Part shown: positions 24,201 to 33,200 of the stretch, in pieces
Layout: every line of letters begins with the position of its first letter
Numbering within the stretch: the first letter of the stretch is position 1
NCBI GenBank assembly: GCA_020698575.1
Contig: CM036252.1
Location: forward strand, 9,071,401-9,135,400
Length of the DNA: 64,000 nt
Direction of reading: 5' to 3'
Source: Bostrychus sinensis
Lineage: Eukaryota > Chordata > Actinopteri > Gobiiformes > Eleotridae
Made by a program: the position numbers and the translations under genes
The notes under the pieces: model-generated
Database searches by the model: none
What the model was told of the DNA's origin: nothing
The model's input: only the letters and a program-made list of their open reading frames with translations

Positions 24201-27200
24201 ACAGACTCAGAGAGGCTTGTACCTGGTTAGTAGTAGTAGTAGTAGTAGTAGTAACAGTAGCAGTAGTGAAAGGAGTGATAGCAGTAGTGGCAAGTAGTTC
24301 TTTCTGTGCATTACACAAACAACCATGAAACTAATTTGTACTTAGGTAAACTAGTTTAGCCCTGATTTAGCCCTGGTTTATTCCTGGTAAAGGTCGACCG
24401 ATATGTTTTTTTTTTTGGCCAGTGCCATTTTTGTTTTTTTGTTTTTTATTCAAAGCACCCAATGGCCGATACACTCTTTTTTTTGGGACTGATATGTAGG
24501 GCCGATTTTCTTAAAAATGAATATAATATAGCTATTTGTTTTAGTAATGCTTATTAAAACACAAACAAATGTGTTAGAATTGGACAGTGAGAACAGTTAA
24601 AGATGAGACAATCTCAATCAATCTCCATCAATCATTCAGTCACATGGTTGCCCGGACATGTGCCTGACCAAAAATCGACATTAAAGTGCAAGAATCAGCC
24701 GATGGCCTAAAAAATGCAAAAACTGGCCCGATATAGTGGCCAACCTCTAATTTCTAGTTTGGCTCTGGTTTAAACCTGTTTTTTGTGTATTTTCTTGCCT
24801 TCAGTTCAAAGGAAGACCCCTGGTAGCCTGTCTCTGTTCTCCTCTCTGGTCTTGGCTGGTTTAGACCTGGTTTAGTCTTAGTTTAGCCCTGGTTTAGACC
24901 TGTATTTTGTGTATTTCCCAGCTCTCAGTCCAGAGGGAGGCCGCTGGGAGCCTGTCTCTGTTCTCCTCTCTGGTCTCGGCTGGTTTAGTGCTGGTTTAGT
25001 CTTAGTTTAGCCCTGGTTTAGACCTGGTTTAGCCCTGTATTTTGTGTATTTCCCAGCTCTTGGTCCAGAGGGAGACCGCCGGGAGCCTGTCTCTGTTCTC
25101 CTCTCTGGTCTCGGCTGGTTTAGTGCTGGTTTAGTCTTAGTTTAGCCCTGGTTTAGACCTGTATTTTGTGTATTTCCCAGCTCTCGGTCCAGAGGGAGAC
25201 CGCCGGGAGCCTGTCTCTGTTCTCCTCTCTGGTCTCGGCTGATTTAGTCCTGGTTTAGTCGTAATTTAGCCCTGGTTTAGACCTGTATTTTGTGTATTTC
25301 CCAGCTCTCGGTCCAGAGGGAGACCGCCGGGAGCCTGTCTCTGTTCTCCTCTCTGGTCTCGGCTGGTTTAGACCTGGTTTAGTCTTAGTTTAGCCCTGGT
25401 TTAGACCTGTATTTTGTGTATTTCCCAGCTCTCAGTCCAGAGGGAGGCCGCTGGGAGCCTGTCTCTGTTCTCCTCTCTGGTCTCGGCTGGTTTAGTGCTG
25501 GTTTAGTCTTAGTTTAGCCCTGGTTTAGACCTGGTTTAGCCCTGTATTTTGTGTATTTCCCAGCTCTTGGTCCAGAGGGAGACCGCCGGGAGCCTGTCTC
25601 TGTTCTCCTCTCTGGTCTCGGCTGGTTTAGTCCTGGTTTAGTCGTAATTTAGCCCTGGTTTAGACCTGTATTTTGTGTATTTCCTAGCTCTCGGTCCAGA
25701 GGGAGACCACCGGGAGCCTGTCTCTGTTCTCCTCTCTGGTCTTGGCTGGTTTAGACCTGGTTTAGTCTTAGTTTAGCCCTGGTTTAGCCCTGTATTTTGT
25801 GTATTTCCCAGCTCTCAGTCCAGAGGGAGAACACCGGGAGCCTGTCTCTGTTCTCCTCTCTGGTCTCGGCTGGTTTAGTGCTGGTTTAGTCCTGGTTTAG
25901 TCGTAATTTAGCCCTGGTTTAGACCTGTATTTTGTGTATTTCCCAGCTCTCGGTCCAGAGGGAGACCGCCGGGAGCCTGTCTCTGTTCTCCTCTCTGGTC
26001 TCGGCTGGTTTAGTGCTGGTTTAGACCTGGTTTAGTCCTAATTTAGCCCTGGTTTAGACCTGTATTTTGTGTATTTCCCAGCTCTCGGTCCAGAGGGAGA
26101 CCGCCGGGAGCCTGTCTCTGTTCTCCTCTCTGGTCTCGGCTGGTTTAGACCTGGTTTAGTCTTAGTTTAGCCCTGGTTTAGCCCTGTATTTTGTGTATTT
26201 CCCAGCTCTCAGTCCAGAGGGAGACCGCCGGGAGCCTGTCTCTGTTCTCCTCTCTGGTCTCGGCTGGTTTAGACCTGGTTTAGTCTTAGTTTAGCCCTGG
26301 TTTAGCCCTGGTTTAGACCTGTATTTTGTGTATTTCCTAGCTCTCGGTCCAGAGGGAGACCACCGGGAGCCTGTCTCTGTTCTCCTCTCTGGTCTTGGCT
26401 GGTTTAGACCTGGTTTAGTCTTAGTTTAGCCCTGGTTTAGCCCTGTATTTTGTGTATTTCCCAGCTCTCAGTCCAGAGGGAGAACACCGGGAGCCTGTCT
26501 CTGTTCTCCTCTCTGGTCTCGGCTGGTTTAGTGCTGGTTTAGTCCTGGTTTAGTCGTAATTTAGCCCTGGTTTAGACCTGTATTTTGTGTATTTCCCAGC
26601 TCTCGGTCCAGAGGGAGACCGCCGGGAGCCTGTCTCTGTTCTCCTCTCTGGTCTCGGCTGGTTTAGTGCTGGTTTAGACCTGGTTTAGTCCTAATTTAGC
26701 CCTGGTTTAGACCTGTATTTTGTGTATTTCCCAGCTCTCGGTCCAGAGGGAGACCGCCGGGAGCCTGTCTCTGTTCTCCTCTCTGGTCTCGGCTGGTTTA
26801 GACCTGGTTTAGTCTTAGTTTAGCCCTGGTTTAGCCCTGGTTTAGCCCTGTATTTTGTGTATTTCCCAGCTCTCAGTCCAGAGGGAGACCGCCGGGAGCC
26901 TGTCTCTGTTCTCCTCTCTGGTCTCGGCTGGTTTAGACCTGGTTTAGTCTTAGTTTAGCCCTGGTTTAGCCCTGGTTTAGCCCTGTATTTTGTGTATTTC
27001 CCAGCTCTCAGTCCAGAGGGAGACCGCCGGGAGCCTGTCTCTGTTCTCCTCTCTGGTCTCGGCTGGTTTAGACCTGGTTTAGTCTTAGTTTAGCCCTGGT
27101 TTAGCCCTGGTTTAGCCCTGTATTTTGTGTATTTCCCAGCTCTCGATCCAGAGGGAGACCGCCGGGAGCCTGTCTCTGTTCTCCTCTCTGGTCTCGGCTG

Positions 27201-30200
27201 GTTTAGACCTGGTTTAGTCTTAGTTTAGCCCTGGTTTAGCCCTGTATTTTGTGTATTTCCCAGCTCTCAGTCCAGAGGGAGACCGCCGGGAGCCTGTCTC
27301 TGTTCTCCTCTCTGGTCTCGGCTGGTTTAGACCTGGTTTAGTCTTAGTTTAGCCCTGGTTTAGCCCTGGTTTAGCCCTGTATTTTGTGTATTTCCCAGCT
27401 CTCAGTCCAGAGGGAGACCGCCGGGAGCCTGTCTCTGTTCTCCTCTCTGGTCTCGGCTGGTTTAGACCTGGTTTAGTCTTAGTTTAGCCCTGGTTTAGCC
27501 CTGGCTTAGCCCTGTATTTTGTGTATTTCCCAGCTCTCAGTCCAGAGGGAGACCGCCGGGAGCCTGTCTCTGTTCTCCTCTCTGGTCTCGGCTGGTTTAG
27601 ACCTGGTTTAGTCTTAGTTTAGCCCTGGTTTAGCCCTGGTTTAGCCCTGCATTTTGTGTATTTCCCAGCTCTCAGTCCAGAGGGAGACCGCCGGGAGCCT
27701 GTCTCTGTTCTCCTCTCTGGTCTCGGCTGGTTTAGACCTGGTTTAGTCTTAGTTTAGCCCTGGTTTAGCCCTGGCTTAGCCCTGTATTTTGTGTATTTCC
27801 CAGCTCTCAGTCCAGAGGGAGACCGCCGGGAGCCTGTCTCTGTTCTCCTCTCTGGTCTCGGCTGGTTTAGACCTGGTTTAGTCTTAGTTTAGCCCTGGTT
27901 TAGACCTGGTTTAGACCTGTATTTTGTGTATTTCCCAGCTCTCAGTCCAGAGGGAGACCGCCGGGAGCCTGTCTCTGTTCTCCTCTCTGGTCTCGGCTGG
28001 TTTAGACCTGGTTTAGTCTTAGTTTAGCCCTGGTTTAGACCTGGTTTAGACCTGTATTTTGTGTATTTCCCAGCTCTCAGTCCAGAGGGAGACCGCCGGG
28101 AGCCTGTCTCTGTTCTCCTCTCTGGTCTCGGCTGGTTTAGACCTGGTTTAGTCTTAGTTTAGCCCTGGTTTAGCCCTGGTTTAGACCTGTATTTTGTGTA
28201 TTTCCCAGCTCTCAGTCCAGAGGGAGACTGCCGGGAGCCTGTCTCTGTTCTCCTCTCTGGTCTCGACCTGGTTTAGTCCTAATTTAGCCCTGGTTTAGCC
28301 CTGTATTTTGTGTATTTCCCAGCTCTCAGTCCAGAGGGAGACCGCCGGGAGCCTGTCTCTGTTCTCCTCTCTGGTCTCGGCTGGTTTAGTGCTGGTTTAG
28401 ACCTGGTTTAGTCCTAATTTAGCCCTGGTTTAGACCTGGTTTAGTCTTAGTTTAGCCCTGGTTTAGACCTGGTTTAGCCCTGTATTTTGTGTATTTCCCA
28501 GCTCTCGGTCCAGAGGGAAACCGCCGGGAGCCTGTCTCTGTCCTCCTCTCTGGTCTCGACCTGGTTTAGTCCTAATTTAGCCCTGGTTTAGCCCTGTATT
28601 TTGTGTATTTCCCAGCTCTCAGTCCAGAGGGAGACCGCCGGGAGCCTGTCTCTGTTCTCCTCTCTGGTCTCGGCTGGTTTAGTGCTGGTTTAGACCTGGT
28701 TTAGTCCTAATTTAGCCCTGGTTTAGACCTGGTTTAGTCTTAGTTTAGCCCTGTATTTTGTGTATTTCCCAGCTCTCAGTCCAGAGGGAGACCGCCGGGA
28801 GCCTGTCTCTGTTCTCCTCTCTGGTCTCGGCGGTGGAGCGGGCTCAGAGCGACCTGATGGAGAGTCTGGAGATGAAGCGTCGTTCGGCGGAGCTCCAGGC
28901 CGAAGCCGCCACTCGACAGATCCAACTGGAACTGGACCAGCTCCAGGCCCGGCAGAACCAGCTGCAGGAGCTCAGCAAGACCGAGGACCACATCCACGGA
29001 CTCACGGTCAGTGCGGGGCAGAACTGGGAGTGTTTTTAAAGCTGGTTTAATGTGGCGGGGCACACTGTGGCAGAGTGGTTAGCTCTACTGCCTCGAAAAC
29101 AAGGAGCGGCCGGACTATTATCTCTCCTACCTGGTTAAGTCCTGTTTTAGTCTTGGGTTAGCCCTGCTTTAATTCTGGTTTAATCCTGGTTAAGACCTGA
29201 TTTTGTCTTGGCTTAGATGCAGTTTAGTTCTGGTTTAGACCTGGTTTAGTCTTGGTTTTATCCTGGTTTAGACCTGATTTAGTCTTGGTTTAGACCAGTT
29301 TGCTCCTGGTTTAGTTCTGATTTACTCCCGGTTTAGTCCTAGTTTAGATCTGGTTTTATTTCATTAAAATGGCACTAATATTTTCTGAGGTGGTACTTAG
29401 TGTAAACATTTGAAAACCACTGGTCTGGAGTATTCCCCTTTAAGGCCGAGAGTTGCTGGGATTGGTTCGAGCCAAGTGGAAGAAGAAATGCACTTTACTT
29501 TGCTCTTTCCTGCCCTCCCTCTCCCCAGACGTTCCCATCCCTCTCGACCCCGCCCACGGCCTCAGATTGGACCGACCTCTCTGTGCCCTCTGACCTCGGG
29601 GCGGAGGCCATCTACAGGTCGCTGTCCGTGCAGCTGCAGAAGTTTCAAGACGAGCTCCAGCACATCATGGAAAAAGGTTTGGTCTAAATCCTTATTCAAA
29701 TAAAATTTTTAGTAGTTTCATATTTTATTTTAGTTAATTCAGTAGTTTAATATGAAAAAAATTGTGAAACATTGGCCTAGAGGAAGACCAGAGAGGAGCT
29801 TTATGGATGTAGTAAAAGTTGTTTGGTGTGAGAGAAGAGGATGCAGAGGAGAGGAGTGAGGCAGAGGACATAACGTATTTTCTGGACTATAAGTGGCACT
29901 GGACTGTAAGTCGTATTTGTGGGTGGAAATTTATTTTACAAAATCCGACACCAAGAACAGACATTTCATGTTGAAAGACAAGTTATAGTAATAATAGAAT
30001 AGAGAACAACAGCTGAATAGGTGTGCGGTTTGCTAACGTAACACATTGATGGTTATTCAGCTACATGAAGCATAAACAACGAACTGAACAGGTGTCTCGT
30101 ATGTTAACGTAATATATTAACAGTTATTCACATAACTATAGCATAAAGAACATAATATAACAAGTTCACCAAACTCACCATCTCACTCCTAATCGCTAAA

Positions 30201-33200
30201 TCCTTTAAATTCTTCATCCTCGGTGTCGCTTCTGAACAACTCCGCCAACTCCGGAGGTAGACGAAGCGCCGCTTCCTCCTCTGCGTGGCTGTCGTCAGAC
30301 TCAGCATCAGTTCCATTTCCAATTATTCCGCTCTTTCTCAGTTGTCTTTATAGCCTAAGTTGTTAGTGGTAATGTTTACATTTTAAATTGTCAGTGGTAC
30401 AGGTGCAGCAGATGCTGGTACACAAGCCTAGAGCGCCCTCTAACCAACACCTGAAATATTTTAATATATAAGTCACACCTGAGTATACGTCACACCCCTA
30501 GCCAGACGATGGAAAAAGTGCGACTTATAGTCCAGAAAATACGGTACTGTGGACATTTGGGAACATTTGCTAAAAAAGGGGCAGAGAAAAATAGCTTAGC
30601 TTACCTTCAGTAATCTTAGTACTTGTCTCTCTCCAGGTTTCCCTGATACAGTTCTGGAGTCCAGTCTGGTTCGAACCCAACCCAGTGAGTCCGCCTTTAA
30701 TATCACTACACCTTACACCTAGAAAATAACTGTATAAAAGCACATGCTACTAATTTAGTTTCACTTAAAAGGTCCCATATTCTGCTTTTTTCAGGGTTTT
30801 AGAAATAGTTTTGGACACCTCTGCAACATGTTTTAACTCTTAAAATAATGTATAGAAAACGTCTTCTTTTGAGGAGCTGTTGCTTTGACTTTGAACGCTT
30901 GGATTAGGAGTCTGTCGCCCCCTGCTGGCAAGGAGGGACTGGACAGAGCATAAAATAGATCATTAGCATGGGTATTAGCAACATGATGCTAACAGATAGA
31001 TAGACTGCTTTGTAGTGATGGAGGTTTAAGGCTGAAATGATCAGAATGAGTCCGGTGACGGTGTCTGGGCTTTAGAAACGCTCAGGAGCACTTCCTGGTT
31101 TCACGTGTCTATGTAGAGCTGTGAGACCGAGCGTCTTCAGCTCTGGAGAAGGGCAGCGCCTCAGCATACAGGATCACTCAAACAAAATACTACTCGAGGT
31201 CTGTTTTTGAGGAGGAAACAACATTATAACATGGTTAAAGAGAGGAAAAGCTGATTTTAACAGAATATGCAACCTTTAACCTTTTTTTTTTTTTTTTTTT
31301 TTACATATTTCTGTTGTTTGCAGGAGAGAGAGGGGTACAGGAGTATGCTGGTGAGCTTCATACCAAAAAAAAACAACCTAAAATAACTCAAAATGTAACT
31401 AAATACATGAGTAACATTTGTTTTCTGTCCTGACAGTGGACATTACTCTGGACTCAAACACGGCTCATCCTCGACTCGTCGTATCTGAAGACTTGAAGAG
31501 CGTGAGTTAAACTACTTCTCATTCTGGCCATGACATATCGTAACCATTGTAGTAATAACCATTTATTTGAACATGTTTTTGAGCAGGTGAAATGTGGAGA
31601 CCGTAATCAGATGCTTCCTGATAATCCTGAGAGATTCGACCGAGTGGTGTGTGTTCTGGGACAGCAGGAAATCTTCTCGGGACGACACTACTGGGAGGTC
31701 AGGGCACGAAACCTCCAACAAACCCAAAATATAAAAGATACTGAAAGGCAGCGATAGTACCGTATTTTCTGGACTATAAGTCGCACTTTTTTCATAGTCT
31801 GCCTCGGGGTGTGACGTATACTCAGGTGTGACTTATATATTAAAATATTTCAGGTGTTGGTTAGGGGGCGCTCTAGGCTTGTGTACCAGCATCTGCTGCA
31901 CCTGTACCACTGACAATTTAAAATGTAAACATTACCACTAACAACTTAGGCTATAAAGACAACTGAGAAAGAGCAGAATAATTGGAAATGGAACTGATGC
32001 TGAGTCTGACGACAGCCACGTTATGTTATATTATGTTCTTTATGCTATAGTTATGTGAATAACTGTTAATATATTACGTTAACATACGAGACACCTGTTC
32101 AGTTCGTTGTTTATGCTTCATGTAGCTGAATAACCATCAATGTGTTACGTTAGCAAACCACACACCTATTCAGCTGTTGTTCTCTATTCTATTATTACTA
32201 TAACTTGCCTTTCAACATGAAATGTCTGTTCTTGGTGTCAGATTTTGTAAAATAAATTTCCACCAAAAAATGCGACTTATAGTCCAGTGCGACTTATATA
32301 CGTGTTTTCTTCTTCATTATGCATTTTTTGGCGAGTGTGACTTATACTCCGGAGCGACTTATAGTCCGGAACATATGGTAGTAAGCTGAGCTCCCAAAGT
32401 GGAACACAGGAAGACTGCACATTGATCTATTATAAAAAATAATGGTCAAATAATTTTGTAATAGGTTAAATGCCATCTAGAGTATACACAGACTCTGAAA
32501 CACGCTCTATGATGAGAGAAGGAGTTTTATTACAAACACAGAGCAGGAAAGCCACAAAAAAACAAAACAAACAATAAAATAGAATGTCAGTTTGTTTTTT
32601 TATGATGAAAAAACCTCCAGTAACTCACTTTTCGCTTTGTGATGTTAAAATTTTGTAAAAATCCACCTCAACAACAGGTCATCATGCACAACTCAGTCAC
32701 AATCACCCACACACATGAGCAGGCAAAGGATCATCCAGATATTTGATAAAATGTTGAATTTGCTGTAGTGAGTTCACAACGAAGCGGCCATTTTGAGAAG
32801 GATTAAAGAAATATAAAGTTATTATGGCTATTTTATAAAATTGCTCTCCAGCATCCCCCTACAAATGTTGAATGGGACTTTAGCAGTGCACTTTCTGTGC
32901 TGGTGCAAAGCCTGGATAAATGGAGAGGGTTGTATCAGGAAGGGCATCTGGCAATATTTGGTTTTTAGGAGGCAAAGATGAAAAAAAATAAGTTCAGCTT
33001 ATATGAAGGGTAAATATTAATAGTAAATTGTAAAAGAAGACAAAGCAATGAAGCAGATTTTAAAATAAATGTGGCATTAAAGTGGAAGTAAAATAATTTT
33101 GGTTCTGTGAAATGTGTGGCTCAGTAAAATGAAACCACAGATTCCTTCTCCTGCCAGCAGAGGGAGTCAGAGTTGTCCTCTGTGTGTCTCAGGTGGAGGT

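Noticed and set aside
24781..28772. Decoy units considered as real duplicated coiled-coil exons
   Set aside because: They contain only the first ~57 bases, lack a good donor and meet an in-frame TAG, so they cannot be alternative full exons.
30128..30322. 64-codon ORF seen as a possible small gene, also at 55424-55618
   Set aside because: It is inside a repeated DNA transposon; the more telling frame is the acidic one with a natural stop.
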